From Armillaria gallica (taxonomy: Eukaryota > Basidiomycota > Agaricomycetes > Agaricales > Physalacriaceae): DNA of 64,000 nucleotides. A program made the translations under genes and the position numbers. The notes below the pieces were generated by a model. That model did not search any database. It was not told the origin of the DNA and worked only from the letters and a program-made list of their open reading frames with translations. Shown here in pieces: positions 22,754-35,909 of this stretch (within the stretch, counting starts at the first letter, position 1; each line of letters opens with the position of its first letter). The stretch covers positions 7,192,001-7,256,000 of the forward strand of contig JBANDB010000004.1 of assembly GCA_037576215.1 (NCBI GenBank). The letters are read 5' to 3'.

Positions 22754-25700
22754 TTATTCAGTTACTGAAACATCTTCGTTGCTTGCTGAAGCCTCACCCG
22801 TCTCACTTAGCTCCAACCATTGCCCTACAAACCGCCATTTCTCCTCGAAAGATAATCGAATCGATGTTCGAATCGCAGCCTGGCGTTTCGCGTACGCACC
22901 AGCACCCTCACCAGCATTGATGAGAGCAACCCCTTCCGCGGCGCTCTTGGCACGCGACAGCCACAGATTGGCATCGTGCTCGAGGGTGCGTTTGACACGA
23001 TCCATTTCGACTTTGAGTAGCTTGCATTCCTCACGCCATCGATGTGCTCGGGCACGAGTCTTGCACCACTCGATTCGCAAACCTGTAAACACAGATAAGG
23101 AATACCGAAATATGCAATAAAGAGACTTGACGTACGTTCTTCGACACCTCCAGGCACATCTCCCAGATGCGAGGAATACCAGATCCACGACATGCTTCGA
23201 TTACCTTCAGAAATTCCTACTTCATCATCGGCTATTCTGCGCACATCCGAATCCTCCAAAACACGTAATTGCGCTTGCCAGCCCCACTCCCCAAGCTTCG
23301 TTGACAGGATTGTCAATCGTTTTCTGACGTCACGATAGTATTGCTTGGCCTGGGTGATTCGTGCATTGAGGTCCCGGGTTGTCTTGTGACATTTGAGCCT
23401 TTCCTTTTGGGTTAGAACGTTGGTATCGCCATCCTTGTAAGCTTTAGACAATGACAGCAGCTGGCTACGGATTGTATGGAGAAGATCGTATCCCTGAGCA
23501 ATGCGTAATCTTGATTCAGCGCGTACAATAGTCTCGTCACAGGGATGATCCGGCAATATCGAAGATGGAAGGTAGAGAGGAAGCGAATAAGCAGGAAAAG
23601 ATGGGCCATTGCCTTGATTATCTCGCATTCGGAGTGTTCGAACCGTGGGCATGTGTACTTCTTGAACAACAAACCACGATTCTACTCTGCGACGAAGTCG
23701 GTTAGACTTTTCAAGGACTTGTGCTCTCTGAAGGTCGGTAGAATGAGCTCCAAGTTCCTTGTTTAGACGAGAGATTCTCCGTCTATAGAACTTGTAATGA
23801 GATTTTTGAATCATAATATATTTTCAAACACGTACTGAGATGATTCGAGCTGGATGCCTTGAGAAATCATGTCCTTCGGCGATGTAGTATGTAATTCGTC
23901 CCCATCAAGACCAGCAATTTCATCTTGAGCGTCTTCTCGGGCTAACTGAAGACGCATTGCGGCTTCTGTCTTTCCTGAAGGCTGTCAGCTTCCTGAATTA
24001 TCCTGACAATACATTGGCACTTACTAGCGACGGTCCGAGAAAAAGGGTTGGGCTTGTTCCTATCTACCTCCCAATCCTCCACTATCTTGGTCCATTTCGC
24101 AACATCGCTTTGAGGAAGTGATGCTGTGAAGCGCTCGAAACGGTCTTCATGCTCAGAAGCCTTGGGCACGGCGTCCTTAATCTTACGAAGCAGAGTGTCA
24201 CCTAGAGTAGTATTAGTCATTCCCAAAAATAAACGATTGACACAGCATACGTACCTTGCGACACATTTTTCTGCCAGTTGAAATCCCCAAAATGTTGATC
24301 TAGTTTCTCGCGTCGATGGCCAGGACCCATCTCTCTCGTTGACACAGCAACACCATTAGATATAGCCCAACTGCGTTCAGGCGCTTCTCCATCATTCTCG
24401 CCAACATGTATATGGAAACTCATACAGTACTTTTCCTGACAATCCTTGATATGGCCAGGAAGATGAAACTTCGGAACAAGGTATACCTTCTTGGGTATCT
24501 TCGATCGCATGAAGTTGCCGTAAATGTCAATGCGCTCCTCGAGGTTAACAGACCATTGACACGCAATATCGTAAGACGTTACTATGCATGGGACACCAGC
24601 AAAATGTCTGACTGCGGTCAGGTAGCCAAAATCCATCTCGACTTGACTGCAATATATTTGAGATCATAGTATAACATAGTACATGAAGGAAGGACTCACG
24701 TCTCGCCGACACGTAGATCAACTGTACACAGTGGAAGTTTCAGCTCATGACGTGTACAAACGACACCGCCTACTCCGCTGGCTGCCAGATCTCGGGTTCG
24801 GATGGAGCTCCGTTTGTCACCTTTCGCGGCTTCGTGGTTGCTACATGTGCTCGGAGGTTGGATGATTCGTTTATCGAAATCTTTCAGATGCTTGTGGAAT
24901 GTCTCGTTGTCCACGAAATATGCAAGTCCCTTGCTTAAGCCTGGATCCTTGTCTTCACTCGAAACGTTGAACCTCTCCAGTCGGAAATTAACGTCCATGC
25001 CAACATACAAGGTATCCTCCCATGCATTGGGACTAAATTGAGGTTCAGTTCATGCTCTCAAGGCAAAGCAAAGACACATACCCATCCGGATCAACATGTT
25101 CCGGTATATTGATGCCAGGTCGTGGACATGCCAGACATTCCACAGCACATGATCCTGGCTTGGCAGCCTTCCATCCGCCGTGATTATTACCGATACCTGC
25201 TCTTTTCAGCAGACGAATGAAAGACCACTCGCGTACTATGCGGATGAAAGCATCGAAATTATCCTAAAGGCTCCTTATTAGTCAGATCCATGTAAGGAGC
25301 AATTATAATCTCACCGAGGGAGTCTTGATACCTGTATTGTCTGTTAAGCGAGCAAGGGAATGGTAATACTCGTATGCTGATATCTTTCCCATGAAAGTGA
25401 GCATTTGAAACTGTTCCAGAGCAGCGGTTGTGACAGCAGTGCGTGGTTCGGTATCTGTGGCAGGGAAAAGCCACGAGCTTTGAAGCTGCATGGCAAATGG
25501 ACGTTTCCGCATGCAGCTACAGAAGTCGAGGGCGATGTCGTAGATCCCATTGGTGTCAATGATGGTAAAGCGATTACCAAATGCCGGTCGTGGATTTGGG
25601 CAAATTTCTCCACCCAGGTGCCCCACTTGATATCGCATCCCAAGGTCACGAAGGGGAACTTTGTCGAAGTAATTGCCATTCCAACGCTGCAAAATAGATT

Positions 25701-26187
25701 AGGCACCAAGATCTATGCAGCGAAAATGGCATACATACCTGAATGACATGTGTCGGACATGCCACGTGTAATGAAATGATACAGACGTTGCAAAAAAGCC
25801 TCGCATCTCTGCAGGTGATGCAGCGGAAGCGAATATCCGTATCCTCACAGCCAAGTCCAGAGCAGCAATTCTGTGAGATGGCATCCCCACGGCCCTCCCT
25901 TCTCAGACTTTCCGCTACGTATTCATCTACACGTGAACTGAATGTTAGGAGAGGGTTGTACTAGCAAATGAATTAGATATTGCAATACAGAATATAGTCG
26001 AGGTTCTCACCGTGTAAATACGCCGTCGAGGCGCCGTTGCTATGTCTTCGACATCACCGGCCATGGCTAATGCATATGCCTCGGGATCGAGGTGAAACTC
26101 TTCATGGTGTGCAGTATCCTGGTCATCGAGGTCGTCGGATCCTGCTATGAGTTCAGGGAGATCATGGAAATTCATGGAGGATGTCAT
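22754..26187 (-). CDS. KDZ (Kyakuja-Dileera-Zisupton) transposase with CxC2-type cysteine cluster
   Basis: From ATG 26187, spliced exons give an acidic N-terminus and a cysteine cluster (EDTDIRFRCITCRDARLFCNVC). The KDZ signature blocks follow: LDFCSC and FPATDTEPRTA, EYYHSLARLTDNT, YVGMDVNFRLERFN, KDPGLSKGLAYFVD, SYDIACQWSVNLEERI, VYLVPKFHLPGHIKDCQ, ENDGEAPERSWA and EMGPGHRREKLDQHFGDFNW. A long, charged C-terminus ends at TAA 22754. I joined the exons by eye; introns are short (for example 23083-23135, 53 bp) and frame is kept through to the end. The only doubtful junction is the first intron (about 25925-26020), where the usual GTGAGA donor does not keep frame and a weaker GTATTT donor does. 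About 900 residues, full-length for the family. No terminal repeats were identified. Confidence 0.85.
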
Positions 26188-26601
26188 TTTTCATTTGCGG
26201 GGAGATACCAGAAGACATATGAAGCCATGCTTGACCGAAGAGCTGCCTCCAGATGGTCCCACAAATGACCATGAGTGGTGATGATGGCAGCGGTTAGCAG
26301 GGGGAACATCACTCGTATCAGCGTACAGCTCAATAGAATGACTGTTCCATCCAACATGTCGTCGTTTGGCTTTGGGCTTGGGAGCACGAAGGACGGCGAT
26401 TGGTGGGCTGAGATGAACAAGTAGGAGGCCCTGGTATATAGTTAGCAAGGATATTTAAATGGAAAATACCACGAGTTCATTGAGATGATGGCTTGCCACT
26501 ATGACTCGTTATCTAGCTCATATTCATTCATAGAAACGGTCTTGCGATGTCTGGAACCAAAGTGAATCAGATTAAATGGTACCGTGTCTACGCAACATGA
26601 T

Positions 26602-27279
26602 CTAGCTCTGCTGGCGACGCTTGTAAAGTGTCTGAATGTGCTGACTGCGAGCAAGACATCTGCTGCGACACTCTTCCACTTCCTTCAACTGGCGTAGACA
26701 TACTCTGACCACATACTTGGCTGCATGAAGTGCCATGGACTTGGCGATCTGTTCGGGGGTAGGAGGTTTGATCATGTCAATTTGTCATTGTACATGGGTG
26801 ATAGTTTGTTGGACCGTTGAGTGTTGAGATTCTGGTGGTCCAGGGGGAAGAACCTCAGGTTGGTGATTCGCAGCATGAGCTAGTTGTTTTTCACGAGTCT
26901 CTGGGTCCAGAGCGTTGTATAACCACCAAAGAGCATGTCGTACACGCTATAGAACAGAAAGATTATAACAAGCTCAAGGGATAAAATTATTATTACACAC
27001 CTGGCAATGTTCTATCAACCCACTATCACTGCAATCTTTTGGTGGCCAGTACAGGACATGCGGCTGCCATATCGCGTCAAGCCATACATCACTCAAAGCA
27101 GCATATTGACCACTTTCAAAGAGATGAAAGTGGATGGCATTTTTTGCGAGATACTCTTCCTCCTCGTATCCGAAGCCTGTCTGGCAGGAGGGGGGGGAGA
27201 TAAGCAGATGGTGGTTGGATACCAAACTGATTTAGCTTACTGTGGCTGTAAAACCAATGTTTCGGGTCTGTTCCGTCAT
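26602..27279 (-). pseudogene. Three-exon hypothetical gene upstream of the KDZ transposase, one nonsense codon
   Basis: ATG at 27277-27279, exon 1 MTEQTRNIGFTAT, and two introns with GT-AG borders (about 27187-27239 and 26948-27001) join to one reading frame: GFGYEEEEYLAKNAIHFH, DVWLDAIWQPHVLYWPP, then RVRHALWWLYNALDPETR, a Pro-rich stretch and a charged helix-rich C-terminus ending at TAG 26602. A single TGA (26785-26787) interrupts it. No family recognised. It lies 415 bp upstream of the transposase on the same strand and could be part of the same transposon or an unrelated host gene. Confidence 0.55.
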
Positions 27280-30200
27280 TTCTCAGGGACAGAATTTGGC
27301 GACAATGATATCAAATCTGCCGAGGCCGGCTACTGTACAGGCTTACAAGTATGAGTCACACGATCCGGACCATCTGGCCCGGTCAGTCACTGATGTCATT
27401 GTCATTTAGTCGATACCAAAGTTTATCATTTCTTAAGGTCAGTTTGTATTTATTAGTCTACAAAACCTCTCAGAGACATTCAGGACAGCTGTACCTTTCA
27501 TATTTATATGATTTACCTGCCAGAATGATACCCTGTAATTTTCGTCAGACAAAGCCCAAATTTGACTCAATGTTCGATCAAAAATGTGCACCTTAATCTC
27601 TAACCTCAATGCCTTTGTCGGTGGGTCATCCCGAAAATACCACTCCCAAGATGAGCAGCATCAGGCTCATGCAGCAAGTAGTGCTAGATCTTATGCTAAG
27701 TACGCTAAGCCATGGGACTTATCAACCTTGACTAAATGTTTTTCTCAGGCATAAAAGTAAAATCAATAAACACCGCCAACGGAAGTACCGGGTAGCACAT
27801 CTGTGGGTACCTGTCGGTAATATTGCATCCCTTATTGACAAACCAATCTAGACCCATGCAGGTTTCTACTGCTGCAACCAGTGCCAAAAGAAGTGTATGC
27901 TATGCTGTTTTCACCCCACCGCTGTAACTCTTTATGTATGCTTAATAGTGCTAAATCTTTGACGAAGTGACTACTCGAGCGAGTTTACCGAAAGAACAGT
28001 GACTTTCTAACTTTAGTCGATCATTCTCCTCATGCTTATGCAGAGAGGCTGTATCTCGCGTTTATGAAAACAGTAACTCAGAAGACACCCCAAGGAGACG
28101 ATGATGAGCTTTGTCAAGAGCTGATGAAGATTGGGGAAATCATTCAAGAGGTCACAACCAGCATTTGATGGCCATCGCATCCGAGTGGCAGGATCTGAGT
28201 CCTATCATAGATAGCGAGCCAATCTTTGGTAGTTATTTGTTTGGGTTCCCATTGCCTGTACAAAGACATGAGACTAGCGCTGGTAATGGAAATAACCAAC
28301 TCACCCCGCTGACATCTGCATGATACTAATTGACCCTCACAAAGTGGCCTATAGCAGTCCTCATGAGGTTCTTGACAGAGTCCTCAATTACTGATGCTGA
28401 TGTCGGTGGTCAAAGTCGAGAATCTCGCTAAGGTCTCTGCATCTGAGTGCGGTCGCTTTTAGCTGATGCCGGTAATGAGGGCTATGAGGCACATGTCTGT
28501 GAGACGACACCGATCTTGACCTTCATTAGCTAAGACAACAACTTGCCTGCTAAGCACATACCTCTCTGCCTGCACCACTTCATCAAAATGTATTCCTCAT
28601 ACGCGGATCCTCCATCCGAACACATGGTCCCCTCTCTGTTATTATTCATCCCATCTGGCTTGCTTGCTGGAATGTAACCTGCTATCCTGGTAAGAACTGT
28701 CACAGTGGACATCATCGTGGGAACCAAGCAAGATACAAAATGCAGCGTGCATTGGACGAAGTCTAAAGTGTTCACAGGAAGAGAATCTACACTAGTAAGT
28801 TGGGAAAAGTCGGACCAATCGGACTACCCATGGGTTTTGTGTACTACCCCATGATGTGTCCGATTCATACCTGTAACCGAGATTGGTCAATATAGAGAGC
28901 ATTGAATTTAGAACGTACAAGACTGGAAGATGCGCTCCCCAAATGAGGATCAGACCGATCTTGGTGGAGATATTTTGCTTTGAAGATAAGGATCAGAAGC
29001 GCTAGGAACAGCTGAATAGAATGAACTTACCTGTGTGCAGGCGTCAAACTCTCCGCGCAATTGCCTGTGTGGAGGAGGGAGGTTTCGTTCTGCTGTATGA
29101 GGCTGAGTTGGTACCGGAGACGTTCGATACATGAGTAAATGTCACTAGGGTGTCCATAAAACAACTCAGGACACACTTCTGCAGGCGTGACAAATGGAGG
29201 TAAGTACTCCAGCTTTGAAAGTATGTTGTAACTTGTGACAAGGCGCAGTCTGCATGTGTTGTATAAAGCATACCTTGACAGCTGATCAGGATTCGGATAG
29301 GTTACGTCCTAGAAGGAACGGAAATTGGTCATTTGAAGAACAGAAACCAAAAAAAAGCATTGACCTACCTGAGCAATCAATTTCGACTTCCAAGAGGACA
29401 GACTCCATTCTGCAGGCATCGAGGAAAATGACAAGGATATATGAGTATGATCCTGGAAAAAGATGTGGAACAAATAGCGCTGAAAGAGACGAGCAACCAA
29501 ACACTCATATCTGATGCTGGTGGTGGGGAAGAAAAAGGACATTGCGTTACATCAACACATGTAAGTCATATGTACATGCTGCGGTATTTGCTGCACCGTA
29601 ACGGACCAATGAAAAGTGGCAGAGGCAAATGATTTGGTATGCAGAGTTAGGCCACGAAGAAAATGATTCTTGAACTGAGCATCAGAATCGCAGGTCAGGG
29701 TACGTAGCTGTCTGGTGTTCCATCCCTAGTTCTGTGAATCGGAATATTCTTCCAATGGAGCATTAGTGGAAGACAGATAACTGTCGGTCACACATTATTT
29801 GAGTCATGCCTGCGAGAGACATCCAAGAAGAAATGTCAATGTGCTTCATAGCAATACAGAATCCTTATATAAAGAGGGAAGATACGTTAGCATAAGCGAC
29901 AGGCAAAAATAGTAGCAAGCGCCAAGATAAGCGAGAAGGAGTGGGGTGACACTCGGCAATTTTAGTAGAGAAGTGCTATGAGAAAAGAAAAAGCCTTATA
30001 ACATCAAAATGCAAGGTGAGAAACGAGAGAGATACTACAATGTTCCTGCACATTGTGAAGATAAGATGTCAGCAAGTATTGGAAAACGTAGGACATACAA
30101 AATTCGTCCTATATATCACGCTGCAGCCTCTGATATTGTGACATCGCCTAGCATCGACATGTCGCTGGCCCCATTTGGTCGGGGAGAGTGCCCGGAGGTT

Positions 30201-32160
30201 CTTCAGCAGGTCGGACCGCAGGTGCGGTTACCGATACCGTAATTTCCGTCTTATTTTTTAAACCAGAGGAATAATTAGTGCCGTTTACACAAAAACCGCC
30301 GGCATACCTGCACTAGCTTTGCCATGTCGAGGCAAATCCATCTTGATGGTTCCCTCCATAACCCGGCGTTCAAGGATAAGCTCCTTCCCTCCAAAGACAC
30401 TCTGACAAAGATCCTCAATGTAGGAAAACAAGACCCATTAGCCTGATGTTAAATATGCTCGACCTCACGCTCCGGCGCTCCGCTGCGAATGTGTATAACT
30501 GTATCGTCTTCATTGATTATATCTAGAAACACGAGGTGAAGGGGGAATATAAGGATGGTAAATATCACATACCATTGAGCGCACTGCTCAGACGAATACA
30601 CTGTTGAAGGCACCTGGCATGATTGAGAAAATGAGAAAATAATCATATTCGTCGTGGATAAGATACACAATTTATCCCCATATCTCCTACTAATGCTGCT
30701 TGTACATTTTTATGCCAGTCTAGAAAACAGTCATGAGCAAACATTTGTGATAACAAGATATATATATATATATAATTACCTTGTTGCCGGCCAATTAACA
30801 AGATCGGTGGTAGCAGCGGACTACAGACGAGAAGTGAGAAAGATTATTAATCCAGAAATGAATCGAGATCACCATCATCGTCCACGATGAGACGCCAACA
30901 TTGATGACGGTAGTCAACGAAGAAAAGCACTTGACGTCGTCACTCAATCAAACAAAATATACCCAAAACAGGCACTGTTCTCATCACGAGATCACGACGC
31001 GTCAACATTTCCCAAGTCCGAAATTTGCCCTACACCTGGGTACAAGACGAGGAGCACAGTGGGCTCAATATCAAGCATTACAGGACATCTGAGAGTCCTC
31101 CGACCCATCTCTTAAAACTGCAATAGCCCTCGGGGGCATTGTATGAAATACGCTTGATCTTTGCCCTGTTAACACATTAGGAAAAAGAAAAGACTTCTGA
31201 TATCATTTATATGTACAGACCTGGTTCAATATTCATAACGAGCCCATCGGGTAGCGCTCACTGATGCCAGCCATAATTGTGCTATACTGCTTGAGAATAT
31301 GTACCTCATCGGCCTGGTAGCCGGAAAGGAGAACGACGCTGTAGTACATCATCAGCACCAGGGCAGCAAAAGCTGAATGTATGTCAGTTGGAGCAGCAGA
31401 AACTGCAAGCACATGTAGTGCAAGCTTGTGATCATGCTCAGAAGTAATAGAACCGAAGAAACTGACAACACCCCTGAGAAAAGGTGAATAGACGAGGCGA
31501 GAAGCAGAACGAGACCTACTGTATACGTTTGGGCAGTCGTTAGCTGTTCGCTGTCTTCATGGCGCTTCAGCTCGCTTCCTGGGCATGCGTATGTCCCTAT
31601 GCCTCCAGATCTTGTCAGATTATTGATCCCGTTGCACGATTGGCTTTGTTTTGACTTTGTTTGCCCAGGCTGGCAGAACTGGGGCGATTTTTCATGTGCC
31701 AAGGGGATCAGGGCGGGGCGGGCATACTGGCTGGTAGGGGTGACAAGGCTCAGGTAGGGCAATGGCTGTCATGAATGAGTCGTAAAGGGCCGCCAACAAT
31801 ATAATGGACATGCAGCCTTGTTCAAGGGCTTACGCGGCGGCTCTTGGGGACACAGGATCAGTCAAAGCATCCAAAAAACATGCAAATCTAAATAAAACAT
31901 ACCTTTCGCCATTTATTTAGGACATGAAGGCATGCAATGGGAAAACAACGGCTACGAAGAGGAAGGGACAAAACAGAAGCGCACGTCATCGAGAAGATCA
32001 GAGGATGAAATCCAAAAAGGACGAATGTTCTCAGGAAAATGATGAAGCTTGCGCAGATGTTCCCACGGCAAAACCAGTAGACTGCAGCGGCAAATGCCGT
32101 GATGAACGATCAAAAACCGCGAATTGGGAGGGTATAATGACCGAATACCTTTATTCATAG
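27280..32160. other. 4.9 kb without a confident gene
   Basis: Short frames occur on both strands. Minus-strand pieces at 31250-31760 (including MMYYSVVLLSGYQADEVHILKQYS) and 31952-32158 hint at a spliced, possibly membrane-spanning protein, but I could not join them in frame. The same applies to 28530-28775 and to IEDLCQSVFGGKELILERRVMEGTI at about 30310-30420. A TA-dinucleotide run sits near 30761-30776. No domain recognised. Confidence 0.35.
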
Positions 32161-32201
32161 GACTCGGAATCGTCAGGCAGGTTATACAGAGTGCTGCTCA
32201 T
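32161..32201 (-). pseudogene. F-box gene 5' relic in block B
   Basis: Minus strand MSSTLYNLPDDSES matches the first residues of the F-box copies (M-x-S-x-L-Y-x-L-P-D-D). The ~200 bp upstream (to about 32400) resembles the promoter side of the copy at 56071. The rest of the gene is missing. Confidence 0.55.
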
Positions 32202-32489
32202 GGCCGTTCGAGTCAAAATCATCCAGGCTGACAAGGGCTGATTCAGAGCCGTTGATGCCCGCAGAATTCCAATCTTGCTTCTTTGCTCACTAAATATAGT
32301 AGGGCACGCTTTGAAACGAATTGACGAATATGGGCCACCATTTTCTCAACAATTACTTGAGACTACAGAAATATTGAAGAAGAATCGAATTTCTAACAGG
32401 AAGATACAAGGTTACGACGACCTGACTATATGCGCACCTTCATGACAATCTGCGCCGCGGTAAGCTACGAGTGGTGATGACAAGGATAC

Positions 32490-32900
32490 GTACCCTATTC
32501 CAACTAGTGCCCCGAAAGTCCATTTCTCTTTACTTTTTCCCGTGTTGTAGCTGTTAAAACTACCGCTGTTGCGACCACCGTGGAAGAGATCAGAGGTCGA
32601 GACGCGCTGACAGGTGTCCCTATAAGCAAAATGTTACCATTGCGGACTGTGGCCGTGCCGTCAAAGGTTGACTCCCGTCTGTCCTTACTATCCCGAAGGG
32701 CTGTCCAGCGTCCATGCGACACTTCTGGGCTAAATAAGGACCCTTGATCTTGATGATTTTCTTGGGTCCGTGTACTTGAGATCAACTTGAGATGGAACGA
32801 GCGTTACCAAGAGAGAGTACCGGGAGCATCTGCGGTGATGCTAATGAGTTTGCCGTAAGCTGGTACAGAGAGAAGAGCGATTGCATAGAGTGCTCACGGT
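32490..32900 (-). pseudogene. Remnant of a predicted membrane-anchored glycoprotein gene, block B
   Basis: Minus-strand pieces include QGSLFSPEVSHGRWTALRDS and STFDGTATVRNGNILLIGTPVS, and, after a one-base shift, SGSFNSYNTGKSKEKWTFGALVGI, which looks like the start of a membrane helix cut by an intron donor. The same order recurs at 45590-45990. Function is not known to me. The frameshift and a stop upstream mark it as broken. Confidence 0.45.
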
Positions 32901-33159
32901 GGACAAAGTGGGCATCAGAGTCTAAATGATCTTTGCTCGGCCCGGTAAATACTGCCGCCATCTTACACTGCCACGACCATCATCATCTATTGATCGTCTA
33001 CTCCTCGTTCTATCGAGAAACATTAGTATATAGGAGAATATCTGAGTTCACCTTCATAATCGGTCTCAAAAGCCTTGAATTCTCTCCGTACCCTACCTGT
33101 TTCACCGCTGGCACCCTTGCTTTTCGTGACCTTCAACTTGCCTTCGACAGCCACAACGT

Positions 33160-33962
33160 ATGGCACACTTTTGGTACAGCATTCTGCACTTTTGGTATCT
33201 GCGGCAAATCTCCATTGTATAATTACTATGACTCTGGACTTACTCTCTTGGGCAGCACGTACCTGCGAACCGTGTTGTGGTTCTATGAGCTCCTCGGACT
33301 GTAGGATAAATAGGCACTCTATATCCGAGCATCCAAGCTCAGTTGGCGGATCTCTTGTGTCTATAGCTCTTTGTGCTAGCCGTTCTTTGAATCATAGGAT
33401 ATGCAGAATGTATCTTACTACATGGATTGCCACTTTAAACTCTGTTGGTTTCATGGTACTGTAAAGCTTCACAGACGTCTGAGTTGCGTTGCTTCAAGTT
33501 CTGGTCAATACTCTTAGTGGTTCTCAACGGATCGAGGTGTTGAACATCGTTGGTGTATTACTGTTGAAGACTTATAGCGACGACGGTGCTTGTTCTAAGG
33601 TGTACGAGGCAATGGTAAGGCTTGAAGATGGCTGGGTTGATTACTTTAATCCAAGTCGCGCTCCCTCTGGCCTGACACAGGTCCAATCTCAAGTTCACAC
33701 TTTATGGGCAGAAAGAAATCGTAATGTATTCGGTACAAGTGCTGACTTTATATACTAGAGCTAGCCTACAATGGCGAGTCATAACTAGTCGTAGTAGTCA
33801 TAGTAAGAATCATGACTAGTCGTAATAAGTCATAAGTACGTCCTGAGTCATTGAAGATAAAAATACATAGGTCCGGACCGTAATCACCGTTTCCAGGTAC
33901 GCCTCATGAGGTAATCTACAAATTCGCAGGCAAACCCACCTAGGACCTCATTCTCTTCCACC
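33160..33962 (+). promoter_or_regulatory. Conserved upstream region of the hydrolase copies, interrupted by a solo LTR
   Basis: About 350 bp ahead of the start codon is shared with 10832-11186 and 47680-48042 (CACTTTTGGTA.CTGCGGCAAATCTC, GCCTCATGAGGTAATCTA). Strong conservation outside coding sequence suggests it was copied with the gene. Whether it holds promoter elements cannot be told. Here a 436-bp LTR splits it at 33460-33895. Confidence 0.45.
33460..33895. mobile_element. Solo LTR, 436 bp, 5-bp target duplication GGTAC
   Basis: Starts TGTAAAGC and ends TTTCCA, with GGTAC at 33455-33459 and again at 33896-33900. Blocks A and C have a single GGTAC at the same point (about 11117 and 47976), which proves insertion here. 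TG...CA ends and a 5-bp duplication indicate an LTR. It contains two ACTAGTCGTA words. The open frame at 33489-33758 lies inside it and is not taken as a gene. Confidence 0.9.
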
Positions 33963-35192
33963 ATGCCGACAGTCCTTCAATACGTTGAAGCCGTCACCAC
34001 GACTACTGTTCTGCGTGTGTCTCTCCCTTTTTCCCTTTTTCTCATATCCTAAATTAAAAGTCTCCAGCATTCTATGTCCTCGGTCGACTAGCAACGTCAT
34101 TTTTTACCACCGAGAGAAGCAAAACCTGGCGCGCTGTCTGCATCCATGCACTATTTAGATTTGTGGCTGGACACACCGCGTACATTAAGCTGATATCCGC
34201 ACCTACCCTCGTTATGTACACCAAATGGACGAAGAAAATCGGGCTGTCTCCTACCATTGATGAGCTGCCTTAAGGCGCAAAGCTCTTGTGGATCGGTAAG
34301 AAACGAGTAGACAAAGTTCTACTGTACGCTCATGGTACGTTATTCTCCTGTTTTCTACAGTCGCCCAGCCTAACAATACTTAACAGGTGGCGTATACCAA
34401 TTCGGCTGTGGACCATCATTTATGCAATTCTTCCGATATCTCCAACTTGAGCTCGAGAAACGCGATATTCACATTGGTATCGCGATACTAGCTTATCGTA
34501 CGTTCATTATTATTGTACTTCCTTGGTTCGTCAATCATAATACCATCTTAGGCCTAATCCCAGACGCTGTATACCCCAGCCAGCTGATCGACGCCCAACA
34601 AGCCCTTGACAAGCTTCTTAGTGCCGGTGTAGACCCACAGAATCTCGTCCTCACCGGCGACTCTGCAGGAGGAAACCTTATCTTCCAAATCTTCTCTCAC
34701 ATTCTCCACCCCCGTCCTGATGTCCCTGAATATCCGAGGCCACAAACTCCCTTCCTCGGGGCTCTCCTCATCTCACCCTGGGTTTGTCTTGGTGGTGATG
34801 AATCATTCAATATCAATGACCCCTACGATGTCACCACCGCACGTGCCTTTCGTTCATGGGGCAACACCGTATTGCAGCATGCGGACGCACAATTTGTGGA
34901 TCCCGTAGGATTCGGCGCACCGAAGAACTGGTTCAATGGTATTCACAAATTCGTGGGGAAGGTCCTTGTTATGTCCGGAGCGAAGGAGTGCATGTATATG
35001 GCGCATGAACGACTTGTCCAAGAGTACCTGAAGACCACTGATCTAGATGTGGAATTCGTTGTTACAGACGGTGCGAGAGGGGTACACAATGATATGCTAT
35101 TCGATTTCGCCATACCGGGAGAGAAGACGGATAATTTAAGTCCGACAATGGCGGTTATTGTAGACTGGTGTGCGGGGTTATTTGGACAGTGA
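33963..35192 (+). pseudogene. Alpha/beta-hydrolase (HSL-like), block B copy, nonsense-broken
   Basis: It is the best-preserved copy. It has ATG 33963, intron 1, and an exon with FTTERSKTWRAVCIHALF. HGG is regenerated across the second short intron (about 34336-34386). The catalytic half follows: GDSAGG (about 34660), LISPWV, PVGFGAPKNW, GVHNDM, ending LFGQ and TGA 35190. One TAA at 34271-34273 stands where the other copies have GAC or GGC-flanked GAC (LPDGAKL). Apart from this, I see no lesion from GGV to the end. Lipase/esterase-type hydrolysis is the family role. Confidence 0.85.
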
Positions 35193-35397
35193 CATGACTG
35201 CAATATTATTCTCAGTTCTCGTTGGAGGAGCAGTTTTCGTGCGTATATATAACCGTACAATTATTACGGATATGACTCAATACAAGGTCAGTGGCTACCT
35301 ACCAGTGGGTATTCCTGTCCTAGCCACAGGATTCGGCAGAAGAAATCCCAGAAATACCCAACGACTCCTCTTGTGAAAGCGGAGCTAAAGGAGGAAC

Positions 35398-35909
35398 TGT
35401 TAGGATTCTGCCGAAATTGGATATGCGAGCACGAGGCAAGTAGTGATGATCGAAGCGAGGCAAGATTTATTAGAGATGATGTATGTCGTTAGAGAATAGA
35501 ATGGATTCCGGCAAGGGTTCGTTAGGAGACCTGAGTGGTCCGGTTTGCGAGGTTAACGAGATCAGCAAGCGCGAAGCAATTACCGATGTAGAAACCCAGT
35601 AAGCGCGAAGCTATTATGGGCCGTAGGCAGTGAAGGCAAGCGCTAGGCGTAGCTGAGGGTTCATGCAGTGTGAGGGTACTGAAAGTGGTAGATTGATTAA
35701 TTTTTGATACAATGGTATGTACAGTATTATATACTAGGAATGGTTTGAGTCATGATTACTCTACAATGTTCTAATATATTCTAGTATCTGTAAGAAAGGT
35801 AGAGAAAGTAACAGAAGATATGAGTGAGTTACCATTAAGACCGAGAAGCCCGAGTACAGGCATGTGCTGACTCATGGACCAAGTCGGCAGATACCTGATA
35901 TCCATAACA
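35398..35909. mobile_element. Solo LTR, 512 bp, target duplication GGAAC
   Basis: Begins TGTTAGGATTCTG and ends ATATCCATAACA, flanked by GGAAC at 35393-35397 and 35910-35914. Block A has GGAACAGTTCGATGATGTAC uninterrupted at 12601. The TGTTA/TAACA ends and 5-bp duplication are typical of an LTR. A fragment of the same family lies at 18256-18324. Confidence 0.9.

Noticed and set aside
33489..33758. 89-codon plus-strand frame
   Set aside because: It sits wholly inside the 436-bp solo LTR and is absent from blocks A and C.
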